64,000 bases of DNA, from assembly GCA_964552955.1 (NCBI GenBank), contig CAZKIU010000010.1, positions 27,156-91,155 on the forward strand, written 5' to 3'. Each line of letters starts with the position of its first letter. The stretch's first letter is position 1. Position numbers and translations under genes: made by a program. This DNA is from UBA1413 sp964552955. Lineage in GTDB: Bacteria > Bacteroidota > Bacteroidia > Bacteroidales > Prolixibacteraceae. The notes below the pieces were generated by a model that did no database searches, had not been told where the DNA came from, and was given only the letters and a program-made list of their open reading frames with translations. Positions 34,254 to 43,802 of this stretch are shown here, in pieces.

Positions 34254-36590
34254 ATGGAGGAGAATCTAGTAATAGTGGAGTCGCCGGCCAAAGCCAAGAC
34301 GATCGGGAAGTTCCTGGGTGATGGATTTATGGTCACTTCAAGCATGGGGCACATCCGGGATCTGGAGAAAAAGGATTCGGGGATTGATATCAGCAACAAC
34401 TATCTTCCCAGGTACGTGGTTTCAGAAGACAAGAAGAAAGTGGTTGCAGAACTCCGCAAGCTGGCGAAGAATGCCGGGATGGTCTGGCTGGCTTCTGATG
34501 AGGACCGTGAAGGGGAAGCCATAGCCTGGCATCTTCTCGATGAACTGAAACTGAATCCTGAGCATACCAAGAGAATTGTGTTCCACGAGATTACCCGGGA
34601 TGCCATTCAACATGCCATAGACCATCCGCGGGCCATTGACCTTCATCTGGTGAATGCCCAACAGGCCCGCAGGGTGCTCGACCGGATCGTGGGGTTTGAG
34701 ATATCCCCGGTACTGTGGAAGAAGGTAAAACCGTCGCTTTCGGCCGGGAGGGTCCAGTCGGTGGCGGTGCGTCTGATTGTAGAGCGGGAACGGGAGATCA
34801 TGGCCTTTGAGGCCACCTCTTCTTTCCGGGTGACGGCCCTTTTCAGGGGGATCATGGCCGATGGCAGTACGGCGGAATTCAAGGCTGAACTCTCGCGCCG
34901 TTTCGATACCGAAGAGGAGGCTCAGGCTTTCCTGGAGCGTTGCCGCAAAGCCTCCTTCACCGTGACGGATATCTCCCGAAAACCTGCCCGCCGTTCCCCG
35001 GCACCCCCTTTTACCACCTCTACCCTGCAACAGGAGGCCAGCCGGAAACTGGGATTTCCGGTTGCCCTGACCATGTCGGTGGCTCAGAAACTCTATGAGT
35101 CGGGAAAAATCACCTATATGCGAACCGACTCGGTGAACCTCTCTTCCCTGGCACTGAATACCACCGCCGGGAAAATCAGGGAACTCCATGGGGAGAATTA
35201 TTTGAAAACCAGGCAGTATAAGACTAAAACAAAGGGGGCCCAGGAGGCACACGAGGCCATCCGCCCCACTTATATCGATCATGAAACCATCACCGGTACC
35301 CAACAGGAGAAGCGGTTGTATGATCTGATCTGGAAGCGGACCCTGGCCTCCCAGATGGCCGATGCCGAACTGGAGAAGACCGTGATCACCATTGGGATGT
35401 CAACGGCTGCCGAGAGATTCGTGGCTACGGGTGAAGTGATTGTATTTGATGGTTTTCTGAAGGTTTACATGGAGTCGACCGACGAGGAGACCAACGGGCA
35501 GGGAGGTCAGTTGCTGCTTCCCCCGGTAATGGCCGGGGCGTCCCTGGAGGCCGTGCAGGTGCAGGCGACCGAGCGGTATGCCCAACGGCCACCCCGCTAT
35601 ACGGAGGCTTCACTGGTGAAACGGCTCGAAGAACTGGGCATCGGCAGGCCTTCCACTTATGCCCCCACCATTACTACCATCCAGAAACGCGATTACGTGG
35701 TCAAAGAGGACCGGCCCGGCAAGGAACGCCCCTTTGTCCTGCTGGAACTGTCGGCTGACCGGATCTCCCGCCTGACCAGAACGGAAATGGCAGGAGCCGA
35801 AAAGAGCAAACTCTTCCCCACCGACATAGGAATGGTGGTCACTGATTTCCTCTCCGATCATTTCGGGCAGATCATGGATTATAACTTCACGGCACGGGTG
35901 GAGGAGGACCTCGACGAGATTGCCGAAGGCAAGCTGGTCTGGCATCAGGTGATAGACCAGTTTTACAAACCTTTTCATGCCCTGATTACATCGGTGCTCC
36001 AAACCAGCGAAAAGAGCCGTGGCGAGCGTCTGTTGGGGGTGGATCCGGCCACTGGCAGGCAGGTCTCGGTCAAGATTGGTCGTTTTGGTCCCATCGCCCA
36101 ATTGGGTGAATCCTCCCCCGACGATGAAGAGGCGAAGCCCCGGTTTGCCAGCCTGCGTGCCGGTCAGCATCTGGAGACCCTCACCCTGGATGAGGCCCTC
36201 GAATTGTTCAGGCTGCCCCGTGAACTGGGCTCCTTCGAAGATAAATTGGTGACCGTCGGCGTGGGGCGCTTCGGTCCTTACATCCGTCACAACAACCAGT
36301 TTATCTCTCTGGGTAAGAGTGACGATCCTTACAGTGTCAACCTCGACAGGGCCATTGAACTTATTGATGCCAAAAGGGAAAAAGAGAAGAACGCCGTGAT
36401 CAGAAGTTTCCCGGAGGACAGTGATTTGAGAATCATGAACGGCAGGTGGGGCCCTTATATCAGCTACAAAAAAGAAAACTGCAGGATTCCCGGAGGCACT
36501 AAAGCCGAGGAACTCACCTACGAAGCCTGTATGAAGCTGGTGACGGAGAATGCCGGGAAAAAGCCTAAAAAGAGCAAGAGACAGAAATAG
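34254..36590 (+). CDS. topA: DNA topoisomerase I (type IA)
   Basis: 778-residue enzyme that relaxes negatively supercoiled DNA. The TOPRIM domain begins with LVIVESPAKAKTIGKFLG and includes LASDEDREGEAIAWHL. The catalytic Tyr is Y288 in YMRTDSVNLS. The C-terminus has repeated topo C-repeats (VSVKIGRFGPIAQLG, VGVGRFGPYIRHNN, NGRWGPYISYKKENC) and no four-cysteine zinc ribbons, the Bacteroidota form. It ends in a basic tail (KKPKKSKRQK). The arginase-like gene follows after 30 bp, so topA may drive it and possibly the T9SS genes. Confidence 0.96.
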   Translation: MEENLVIVESPAKAKTIGKFLGDGFMVTSSMGHIRDLEKKDSGIDISNNYLPRYVVSEDKKKVVAELRKLAKNAGMVWLASDEDREGEAIAWHLLDELKLNPEHTKRIVFHEITRDAIQHAIDHPRAIDLHLVNAQQARRVLDRIVGFEISPVLWKKVKPSLSAGRVQSVAVRLIVEREREIMAFEATSSFRVTALFRGIMADGSTAEFKAELSRRFDTEEEAQAFLERCRKASFTVTDISRKPARRSPAPPFTTSTLQQEASRKLGFPVALTMSVAQKLYESGKITYMRTDSVNLSSLALNTTAGKIRELHGENYLKTRQYKTKTKGAQEAHEAIRPTYIDHETITGTQQEKRLYDLIWKRTLASQMADAELEKTVITIGMSTAAERFVATGEVIVFDGFLKVYMESTDEETNGQGGQLLLPPVMAGASLEAVQVQATERYAQRPPRYTEASLVKRLEELGIGRPSTYAPTITTIQKRDYVVKEDRPGKERPFVLLELSADRISRLTRTEMAGAEKSKLFPTDIGMVVTDFLSDHFGQIMDYNFTARVEEDLDEIAEGKLVWHQVIDQFYKPFHALITSVLQTSEKSRGERLLGVDPATGRQVSVKIGRFGPIAQLGESSPDDEEAKPRFASLRAGQHLETLTLDEALELFRLPRELGSFEDKLVTVGVGRFGPYIRHNNQFISLGKSDDPYSVNLDRAIELIDAKREKEKNAVIRSFPEDSDLRIMNGRWGPYISYKKENCRIPGGTKAEELTYEACMKLVTENAGKKPKKSKRQK

Positions 36591-36620
36591 GGAGATCCGG
36601 CAGAAAAACAGGAAGAGCGC

Positions 36621-37814
36621 ATGGAATTAAACCACTATTTCGATCCGGTCGATTTCGGCAGGTTCAGGGGTGAAAGTAAATTCAGCCGGCATACGCTGGG
36701 ATATTACATTGAAAGGGATACCCTGAAGGGGGCGGCTTCCGGAAAGGGGGCGGTCAGGGTCGCTCTGGTAGGGGTTCCTCATGCCGGTACGGGGAATCCA
36801 GCGGGGTGGGCCAAGGCTCCAGAGGCCATGCGCCGTAAGCTCTACGGACTGAGCCACTTTGGTGAATCAACGGGGGTGGTGGACCTGGGAGATCTCCGGC
36901 CAGGGAAAGGGCCCCGGGATCTTTATTTCGCGCTGCGCGATGTGACCGACTACCTCACCGGCGAGGGCATTACCCTGGTGATCATGGGGGGCAGCCAGGA
37001 ATGGAGCATTGGTATCTGCCGGGCCTTCACGGAGCGGGATGATTTTGTACTGTCAGTGATCGATGCGAGGGTGGATCTCAAAAGCGGCCGGGAGGTGACC
37101 GGTGCGACCAACTTCCTGACCAAGGTGGTGAACGAGAACCCCAGGTTGTTTCATCTGCAGATGATAGGAACCCAGGCACCACTGGTACCACCGGCAGTGA
37201 CCGACTTTCTGTATGAGCAGACTTTCGATCTGCTTTCTCTGGGTCAACTGCGCGATGATATCCAACAGGCTGAGCCCCTGCTGCGGCACACCACTTTCCT
37301 GAGTTTCGATATGGGGGCCATCAAAGGGAGCGAGGTGGGGCATTCTGCCGGTATTTCCCCCAATGGTCTGTACAGTGAGGAGGCCTGCCGGCTGAGCCGT
37401 TATGCCGGGCTTAGCCCCACCATGGAAGTCTTCGCGCTCTCAGGGAGTGATCCTGACCATGATCCCTCGGAGGTGGGGCAATCCCTGGCCGCCCAGATCC
37501 TCTGGTACTTTCTGGAGGCCAGAACCCAATGCCGCCGGGAGGACCCCCGCAAAGAGACCTCCCCCTTTGTCCGGTATTACGTGGAGATGGAAATCCATGG
37601 CGAACCGGTGGTCTTTTACCACCATCCTCCCACCAACCGCTGGTGGCTTGAGGTGTTTCACGGAGAAACAGGCAGTTGGATTATCCCTTGTCAGGAAAAT
37701 GACTATTCCAGCGCTGTCAGACAGGAATTACCGGAAATATGGTGGAAATTTGCCCGAAAACTAAGCGTTTATCAAAATAATAGAAAATTAAATTCGTTCT
37801 TTGCAAAACGATAG
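36621..37814 (+). CDS. Arginase/formimidoylglutamase superfamily protein lacking most metal ligands
   Basis: 397-residue protein with the ureohydrolase fold but degenerate active-site motifs. The usual GGDHS is GGSQE (residues 123-127), DAHxD is DARVD (148-152) and SxDxDxxDP is SFDMGAIKGSE (228-238). Thus both motif His residues and several Asp ligands of the binuclear Mn site are changed, and hydrolysis of arginine, agmatine or formimidoylglutamate by the known mechanism seems unlikely. Fold markers remain: VALVGVPHAGTGNPAGWAKAPEAMR-type N-terminus and EVGHSAGISPNGLYSEEACRL. A 90-residue C-terminal extension (PFVRYYVEMEIHGEP) is outside the classic domain. It sits between topA and the porP-gldKLMN genes. 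A role in T9SS or gliding is suggested only by position. Confidence 0.85.
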   Translation: MELNHYFDPVDFGRFRGESKFSRHTLGYYIERDTLKGAASGKGAVRVALVGVPHAGTGNPAGWAKAPEAMRRKLYGLSHFGESTGVVDLGDLRPGKGPRDLYFALRDVTDYLTGEGITLVIMGGSQEWSIGICRAFTERDDFVLSVIDARVDLKSGREVTGATNFLTKVVNENPRLFHLQMIGTQAPLVPPAVTDFLYEQTFDLLSLGQLRDDIQQAEPLLRHTTFLSFDMGAIKGSEVGHSAGISPNGLYSEEACRLSRYAGLSPTMEVFALSGSDPDHDPSEVGQSLAAQILWYFLEARTQCRREDPRKETSPFVRYYVEMEIHGEPVVFYHHPPTNRWWLEVFHGETGSWIIPCQENDYSSAVRQELPEIWWKFARKLSVYQNNRKLNSFFAKR

Positions 37815-37890
37815 GACGCAAAGCTGATTTTGCAGGAAGCAACCGTTCCTTCCGGCAGCCACCTCCCGGAAGTTTGATGGGGAAATGGGT

Positions 37891-38841
37891 ATGAAAAAGA
37901 TAATTTCTTTTTTATTTTTTATATTTACGATATATTTATCGGCACTTGGGCAGCAAGATCCGCAGTTTACCAATAATATGTTCTATAAATTAGGGGTGAA
38001 TCCGGGTTTTGCAGGCAGCAATGATGCGATCAGCGGAACCATACTGAACCGGTACCAGTGGACAGGCTTTGAGAATGCTCCCAAGACTTTGGTCTTCAGT
38101 GTCGAAGGTATGGTCCAGCTCTTCGGGAGACCCTCGGGGATCGGTATGAATATCATCAGTGACCAGCTGGGGCCCGAAAAAAACGTTCTCGTGAATGTCA
38201 GCTATGCCTGGAGAAGGACGCTCTCCATGGGTGAATTGGGGGTAGGAATCTCCCTTGGAATGTTTAATAAAAGTCTTAACGGAGAATGGGAAATTCCCGA
38301 TGATGATCTGGGGATTTACACCCCGCCGGGATCTGACCCGGCCATTCCTGAAGGGGAGGTGAGTCAGGTCGCCCTCGATGCCGGGTTGGGGCTTTACCTG
38401 AAGGGAACCAATTACTACACGGGGATTTCGGTGACCCACCTGAATGAACCGGCCATAAGGTTTTCCGATCTGGCCAGCACCTATTTAGCCCGGCATTATT
38501 ATTTAATGGGCGGATACAATATGAAGCTGACCGATCCGTTATTTGAGTTGCGCCCTTCTTTTTTGCTGAAAAGCGATCTGGCAGGGTGGCAGATAGATCT
38601 GAATACCAACGTGGTGTATGACGACAGGCTCTGGGCCGGCCTTTCTTACCGCCTCCAGGATGCCGTCTCCCTCCTCTTTGGTGCGGAACTCTTCAACGGC
38701 CTCCGTCTGGGGTATTCCTTTGATCTGGTCACTTCTGCCCTGGGGCGTTATGGTTATGGCTCCCACGAACTGTTCCTGAGCTATTCTCTCGACGTGGAGA
38801 AGAACCGTAACCGGAAGTATAAGAGTGTGAGGTTTTTGTAA
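37891..38841 (+). CDS. Type IX secretion system outer membrane protein, PorP/SprF family
   Basis: 316-residue outer membrane beta-barrel of the PorP/SprF family. PorP links the T9SS to the cell surface in Porphyromonas, and SprF helps export of adhesins in gliding bacteria. Signal peptide (MKKIISFLFFIFTIYLSALG), then the family opening QQDPQFTNNMFYKLGVNPGFAG and alternating barrel strands ending in VRFL. An ATG two codons upstream is equally possible. As the first of porP-gldK-gldL-gldM-gldN, it follows the gene order of P. gingivalis porPKLMN, so the name PorP is preferred over SprF. Confidence 0.92.
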   Translation: MKKIISFLFFIFTIYLSALGQQDPQFTNNMFYKLGVNPGFAGSNDAISGTILNRYQWTGFENAPKTLVFSVEGMVQLFGRPSGIGMNIISDQLGPEKNVLVNVSYAWRRTLSMGELGVGISLGMFNKSLNGEWEIPDDDLGIYTPPGSDPAIPEGEVSQVALDAGLGLYLKGTNYYTGISVTHLNEPAIRFSDLASTYLARHYYLMGGYNMKLTDPLFELRPSFLLKSDLAGWQIDLNTNVVYDDRLWAGLSYRLQDAVSLLFGAELFNGLRLGYSFDLVTSALGRYGYGSHELFLSYSLDVEKNRNRKYKSVRFL

Positions 38842-38863
38842 GAAAACGATAGTGTACTGAACT

Positions 38864-40225
38864 ATGAAAAAAGTCTTTTTTGTTTCGATGGTGCTCCTTA
38901 CCGGGATTCTGCTTTCGGGCTCGATGTGCAGCGGGCCCGGGTATGGCAGTGGTTACGGCAACGGTGAGCTGGTGGGTGCAGCACGTGATAAGAAGTGGAA
39001 AGAGTCGGCGCCCACGGGCATGGTGTTCGTTCGCCGGGGAACCCTTAACATCGGCCCCAACGACGAGGACCCCGCCTCCGCATCCCAACCGACACGTACC
39101 GTTTCCATCGATGCCTTCTGGATGGATGACACCGAAATCACCAATTCCGAATACCGCCAGTTCATCACCTGGGTCCGCGATTCCATTGCACGGCAGACCC
39201 TGGGCCAGCAATATCCCGAATTCCTGATTTCCGAAGATCGCAACGGAAATGCCATCGACCCCCCCAAAATCAACTGGAAGGAGCGGATCCGCTGGGATGA
39301 ACCCGATTACCTCATGGCCCTCCAGGATATGTTTGTCTCCGACAATGAACGCTTCCTGGGGCGCAGGGAAATTGACCCCCGCAAGCTCTTCTATGAATAC
39401 TGGTGGATCGACTACAAACAGGCTGCACGCAGGCAAAACAGCTATAACTTCCAAACCCAGCGCTATGAAGGGAGCGTCTTTGATCCTGAGGGAAACGAAG
39501 TGCCCATTGAAAACCGCTCGGCCTTTATTTTCAAGGACCGGATCAATGTATACCCCGACACCCTTTGCTGGATCAGGGATTTCACCTATTCCTACAATGA
39601 GCCCTGGTCGACACGTTATTTCTGGCATCCCGGGTTTGACGAATATCCGGTGGTGGGGGTAACCTGGAAACAAGCCCGGGCATTCTGCAACTGGCGGACC
39701 CGGATTCAGAGCGAATATCTGGCCACCCGTTCGCAGCCCGAGATGATGGAATACCGCCTGCCCACCGAGACAGAGTGGGAGTATGCCGCCCGCGGGGGTA
39801 AGAAATTCTCGATGTACCCCTGGGGAAGCTATTATATCCGTGACCAGGAAGGGGTCTTCCTCTCCAATTTCAAGCCTCTGCGCGGAAATTATGTGGAAGA
39901 CGGTGGCCTGGCTACCATGCGCGTGGGAAGTTATGATCCCAATGACTTCGGACTTTATGATATGTCGGGGAATGTGGCCGAATGGACCATCACCGCTTAC
40001 GACGAGTCGGGGTACATGCTGATCAACGACTTCAACCCCAACTATGAGTACAATGCCCTGCCCGACGACCCGCCGGTGATGAAACGCAAGGTGGTCAGGG
40101 GAGGCTCCTACAAGGATATTGCCTTATACAACCAGGTAGCCACCCGGAGCTATGAATACCAGGACACCACCAAGTCGTTCATTGGTTTCCGCTGCGTGAG
40201 GTCTACATTCGGGAGCGAGTTTTAA
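38864..40225 (+). CDS. gldK: T9SS ring lipoprotein GldK/PorK
   Basis: 453-residue outer-membrane lipoprotein that with GldN forms the periplasmic ring of the T9SS. It carries a formylglycine-generating-enzyme (FGE/SUMF1) fold without its catalytic role: MVFVRRGTLNIGPNDE, VSIDAFWMDDTEITNSEYRQF, YPVVGVTWKQARAFCNW, RLPTETEWEYAARGG, GLYDMSGNVAEWT, KVVRGGSYKD and IGFRCVRS. The signal ends in LLSGSMCSGPG; Cys-22 is the likely lipidated residue, but Met at the -1 position is unusual for a lipobox. The gene overlaps none of its neighbours and is 21 bp before gldL. Confidence 0.95.
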   Translation: MKKVFFVSMVLLTGILLSGSMCSGPGYGSGYGNGELVGAARDKKWKESAPTGMVFVRRGTLNIGPNDEDPASASQPTRTVSIDAFWMDDTEITNSEYRQFITWVRDSIARQTLGQQYPEFLISEDRNGNAIDPPKINWKERIRWDEPDYLMALQDMFVSDNERFLGRREIDPRKLFYEYWWIDYKQAARRQNSYNFQTQRYEGSVFDPEGNEVPIENRSAFIFKDRINVYPDTLCWIRDFTYSYNEPWSTRYFWHPGFDEYPVVGVTWKQARAFCNWRTRIQSEYLATRSQPEMMEYRLPTETEWEYAARGGKKFSMYPWGSYYIRDQEGVFLSNFKPLRGNYVEDGGLATMRVGSYDPNDFGLYDMSGNVAEWTITAYDESGYMLINDFNPNYEYNALPDDPPVMKRKVVRGGSYKDIALYNQVATRSYEYQDTTKSFIGFRCVRSTFGSEF

Positions 40226-40246
40226 ACCAACTTTATCTACATAACC

Positions 40247-41215
40247 ATGAATATCGGCGAACTCTTAAAAACAAAACGTGCCAGAACCTTTATGGGGTTC
40301 ATCTACAGTTGGGGGGCATCTATCGTTTTGATTGGTGCCTTGTTCAAACTGCAGCACTGGCCTTATTCCGGTATGTTTCTGGGTATAGGTCTGATCACGG
40401 AAGCGGTGATTTTCTTTGTTTCCGCTTTTGAGCCCCCGCTGGAAACACCGGAATGGTCGCGCGTATATCCTCAGTTGCGGGAAGATTCTGACCTTTCCGA
40501 ATTTGCAGAGCCTGAAAAACCCGGTCAGAGCCTGGAATCGCTCCTCAAGGGTACCGATATCACGCCGGCCTTGTTGGACAAGGTAGGCTACAGCCTCAAC
40601 GAGCTGAGCAATACGGCCCGGGGCATCAGTGACATCTCCTCGGCTACCCTGGCTACCGAGATGTACGTGAAAAACCTCAGCTCGGCCAGTGATGCAATGA
40701 GTTCGCTCTCCGAAATCAACAACAAGGCCAATACCTCCATTCATAATTCCATTACCCAGCTGGTCGACACTTATCAGAACACCACGCGTCAGATGAGCAG
40801 TTCAGGGCAGGCCATCATCGAACGGCTGAATAAGTCGGGTGAGGAGTTTACCAGCCGGATCAGTGAATCGGGTAACCTGCTGGCCAAAACTTACAAGGCG
40901 GCATCGGAGAAGATCGAGCAGAACATGCAGCATTTCGGGGATTCCTCGGGATCGTATGCCGAGAACCTCTCCCGCCTCAACAAGAATCTGTCGGCGCTTA
41001 ACAATACGGTAGAGAGCCAGTTGAAGGGATCGGAAGAGCAAGCCAGAGCCAATCAGAAGTTCAATGCCGACATGATGAAAATCAACGACGCACTCTCCTC
41101 ATCGGTAGAGGAGTTGCAGAAATACCGTGAGAATGCAGCTAAGCTGAACCAGCATCTGGAAGCGCTGAACCAGATCTACGGAAATATGCTGGGCGCCATG
41201 AATTATAAAAAGTAA
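40247..41215 (+). CDS. gldL: T9SS motor protein GldL/PorL
   Basis: 322-residue inner membrane protein that with GldM forms the proton-driven motor. Two transmembrane helices lie in the first 65 residues (MGFIYSWGASIVLIGALFKL and MFLGIGLITEAVIFFVSAFE), joined by the short QHWPYSG loop. The Glu within the second helix is the expected proton-path residue. The long cytoplasmic remainder is predicted helical and coiled (ISDISSATLATEMYVKNLSS, SGEEFTSRISESGNLLAKTY). It is longer than the roughly 220-residue GldL of Flavobacterium and close to P. gingivalis PorL. Confidence 0.95.
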   Translation: MNIGELLKTKRARTFMGFIYSWGASIVLIGALFKLQHWPYSGMFLGIGLITEAVIFFVSAFEPPLETPEWSRVYPQLREDSDLSEFAEPEKPGQSLESLLKGTDITPALLDKVGYSLNELSNTARGISDISSATLATEMYVKNLSSASDAMSSLSEINNKANTSIHNSITQLVDTYQNTTRQMSSSGQAIIERLNKSGEEFTSRISESGNLLAKTYKAASEKIEQNMQHFGDSSGSYAENLSRLNKNLSALNNTVESQLKGSEEQARANQKFNADMMKINDALSSSVEELQKYRENAAKLNQHLEALNQIYGNMLGAMNYKK

Positions 41216-41230
41216 CCAACCTATCAGGCC

Positions 41231-42835
41231 ATGGCTATAAAAAACTGTCCGGAAACGCCCAGGCAACGGATGATCAACATGATGTACCTGGTTTTGACGG
41301 CAATGCTTGCGCTCAATGTCGCCGCCGAAACCCTGGAGGCCTTCAGGGTCATTGACGGCAGCCTTACCCAAACCTTCGGTGCTGTGGATTCCAAGAACCG
41401 GCAGGTCTACCTGGCGTTTGAGCAGGCTTATGCCGAGAATCCTGCCAAGGTCTCCGACTGGAAAGCCAAAGCCGATCAGGTCAGGGGCCAGACCGACAGC
41501 CTCGTCAATTACATCTGGCGCCTCAAAGAGGAGCTGGCTTATAAGTCAGGCGCTAAAAAAACAGATGCCGATAATCCTGACCGGGGAGAGTATATCACCT
41601 TAAAAACCAGAAGCGGCGATACCCTGGTGGTCAAAAGGGAGGACGATCTCAACTCTCCTGCCGAAATCATGATCGCCCAGAAGAAAGCCGCGGAACTCAA
41701 ATCAAAGATCAACAGCTACAAGGAGTTTATGACCGGGGTCATTGAAGATGGGGATGATGAGCTGAAATCGGTGATCTCTCAGGAGTTGGAAACCCGTGAT
41801 CCGCGTTTCAGCCTCACGAGCGGGAAGGCCACCTGGGAATCGCTCTATTTTGAGAACAAACCGCTGGCCTCGATACTTACGCTGCTTTCGAAGATCCAGA
41901 TCGATGCCAAGAATTCAGAGGCCAACCTGCTCAATTACCTCTACTCCAAGATCGACGCTGCCAGCTACAAGTTCAACAAGCTGGATGCCCAGGTGATAGC
42001 CAACTCAACGATCATTCTTCAGGGGGAGGAGTACAATGCCGAGATTTTCCTGGCGGCCATTGATACCACCGTGGATCCCGAGATCATCGTGAACGGCCGT
42101 GTCCTGCCCATTGTCGATGGCAAGGCGGTCTATAACCTGCGGCCCACGGAGCCTGGAACCTTCAAATGGAGCGGGGTCCTGAAGTATAAAACCCCTGAAG
42201 GGCTGGTGCGCAGTTATCCCTTTGAGAAGGAATACCAGGTCACGCGCCCGGCGGTGACCATCTCTCCCACCAAGATGAATGTCTTCTACCGGGGGATTGC
42301 CAATCCCGTCGACATATCAGTGCCCGGTATAGCAAAGGAAAATCTCAGGGTAGAGATGACCAATGGCCGGATCACGCCCACCAACGGTCAGCTGATGGTT
42401 TTTCCTTCCGAGCTCGACGAACAGGGGCGCAAGACCACGGTGTCGGTCTTTGCCCGCCTCGCAGGCGGTGAACGATTGATGGGGACCATGAACTTCCGGG
42501 TCAAGAAAGTGCCCGATCCGGTGGCCAAGATTGCCAACCTTTCGGGCGGAAACATCAAAAAGGAAGATCTGATGCTGGAGGACGGCATGATGGCCGTACT
42601 CGAGGATTTTGACTTCGACCTCCGCTTTTCAGTGACCCAGTTTGATGTCTCCCTGACGGGTTCCGGCGGCTATGTCAATACCTGGAAATCAACGGGCAAC
42701 CGGTTCACGGCCGACCAGAAGGCGCAGTTCCGCAACCTGGCGGTGGGAAGCATCGTCTATTTTGATAATATCAGAGCCAGGGGTGACGACGGTACCGACC
42801 GTACGCTCGACCCCATCAGTTTTAAAATCCGATAA
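41231..42835 (+). CDS. gldM: T9SS motor/shaft protein GldM/PorM
   Basis: 534-residue protein with a cytoplasmic N-terminus, one transmembrane helix (MINMMYLVLTAMLALNVAAE) that joins the GldL helices, and four periplasmic domains reaching the GldKN ring. Family markers are ETLEAFRVIDGSL after the helix, KINSYKEFMTGVI, and the sheet domains AVTISPTKMNVFYRGIANP and FDFDLRFSVTQFDVSLTG. It starts 15 bp after gldL and ends 2 bp before gldN. Length and order are normal. Confidence 0.95.
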   Translation: MAIKNCPETPRQRMINMMYLVLTAMLALNVAAETLEAFRVIDGSLTQTFGAVDSKNRQVYLAFEQAYAENPAKVSDWKAKADQVRGQTDSLVNYIWRLKEELAYKSGAKKTDADNPDRGEYITLKTRSGDTLVVKREDDLNSPAEIMIAQKKAAELKSKINSYKEFMTGVIEDGDDELKSVISQELETRDPRFSLTSGKATWESLYFENKPLASILTLLSKIQIDAKNSEANLLNYLYSKIDAASYKFNKLDAQVIANSTIILQGEEYNAEIFLAAIDTTVDPEIIVNGRVLPIVDGKAVYNLRPTEPGTFKWSGVLKYKTPEGLVRSYPFEKEYQVTRPAVTISPTKMNVFYRGIANPVDISVPGIAKENLRVEMTNGRITPTNGQLMVFPSELDEQGRKTTVSVFARLAGGERLMGTMNFRVKKVPDPVAKIANLSGGNIKKEDLMLEDGMMAVLEDFDFDLRFSVTQFDVSLTGSGGYVNTWKSTGNRFTADQKAQFRNLAVGSIVYFDNIRARGDDGTDRTLDPISFKIR

Positions 42836-42837
42836 AA

Positions 42838-43692
42838 ATGAAGAGGTTAGTTTCAGCATTCATTGTGTCAATTGTCGTTCTGGGGTTGCTGCCTTCAGGG
42901 AAGGCGGGCGCTCAGATTATCAACGGCGCCTTCAAGCGGCAGGATGTCTACCAGAAAAAGCCGATGCCCATTCCGATGGTGCGGGAAGCCGACGTTTTAT
43001 GGTCGCAGATGATCTGGCGCATCATCGATGTGAGGGAGAAAATCAACCAGCCGCTTTATTTTCCCACCAAGCCGGCCGAGGGGTTGACCAACTTGTCGTC
43101 GCTGCTGCTCAAAGGGATCGAAAGCGGGCAGATCACGGCCTATGATGCCCGTAACGATGATGATTTCAAAACCCCGATGACCATGGCTGAGGTCAAGGCC
43201 GCCTTTGGCGCCCAAACCGTCACCCGTGAAGTGCAGAATTTCGATACCGGCGAAATGGAAACCCGTACCATAGAAGGGGAGATCCGCCTGGAAGAGATCA
43301 AACAGTTCATGATCAAGGAAGAGTGGTATTTCGATAAGCAAAACAGCCGGCTGCAGGTGCGCATCGTGGGTATTTGTCCTATCCAGGAATTCTATCGCAG
43401 CGACGTGGAGGGGAGTCCCCTGCAGCGCCGCAAGGTTTTCTGGGTCTACTATCCTGAAGCCCGCGAACTCCTCGCTGCCAACATGGTCTTTAACCCCTAT
43501 AACGATGCCCGCAAAATGACCTTTGATGATCTCTTCATCAAACGCTATTTCAACAGCTATATCGTTCAGGAATCGAATGTGTACAACAACCGGACCATCA
43601 GCCAGTACCTGAGCGGGAAGGATGCCATGCTCGAATCGAAAATGATCGAAGACAAGATCTTCAATTATGAACAGGACCTTTGGGAGTACTGA
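42838..43692 (+). CDS. gldN: T9SS ring protein GldN/PorN
   Basis: 284-residue periplasmic ring partner of GldK. Signal peptide (MKRLVSAFIVSIVVLGLLP, cleaved near GKAGA) followed by the family opening INGAFKRQDVYQKKPMP. Conserved parts are DVLWSQMIWRIIDVREKINQPLYFP, EEIKQFMIKEEWYFDKQNSR, RIVGICPIQEFYR, KVFWVYYPEAREL and TFDDLFIKRYFNSYI. Last gene of the porP-gldKLMN operon, closed by the terminator at 43711-43746. Confidence 0.95.
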   Translation: MKRLVSAFIVSIVVLGLLPSGKAGAQIINGAFKRQDVYQKKPMPIPMVREADVLWSQMIWRIIDVREKINQPLYFPTKPAEGLTNLSSLLLKGIESGQITAYDARNDDDFKTPMTMAEVKAAFGAQTVTREVQNFDTGEMETRTIEGEIRLEEIKQFMIKEEWYFDKQNSRLQVRIVGICPIQEFYRSDVEGSPLQRRKVFWVYYPEARELLAANMVFNPYNDARKMTFDDLFIKRYFNSYIVQESNVYNNRTISQYLSGKDAMLESKMIEDKIFNYEQDLWEY

Positions 43693-43710
43693 TGCTCCAT
43701 CACGGGTCAG

Positions 43711-43746
43711 AAGGCCTTATGGGGGAGCTCATAAGGCCTTTTTTTG
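43711..43746 (+). terminator. Rho-independent terminator after gldN
   Basis: Perfect 11-bp stem aaggccttatg / cataaggcctt with an 8-base loop and a run of seven T. It separates the T9SS operon from the downstream gldK paralogue, which therefore needs its own promoter or read-through. Confidence 0.95.
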
Positions 43747-43802
43747 AAAAGATACTTTTTGCAGACCGTCAACGTTAAAATAGGGAGAGAAAGATTGCTG
43801 CG

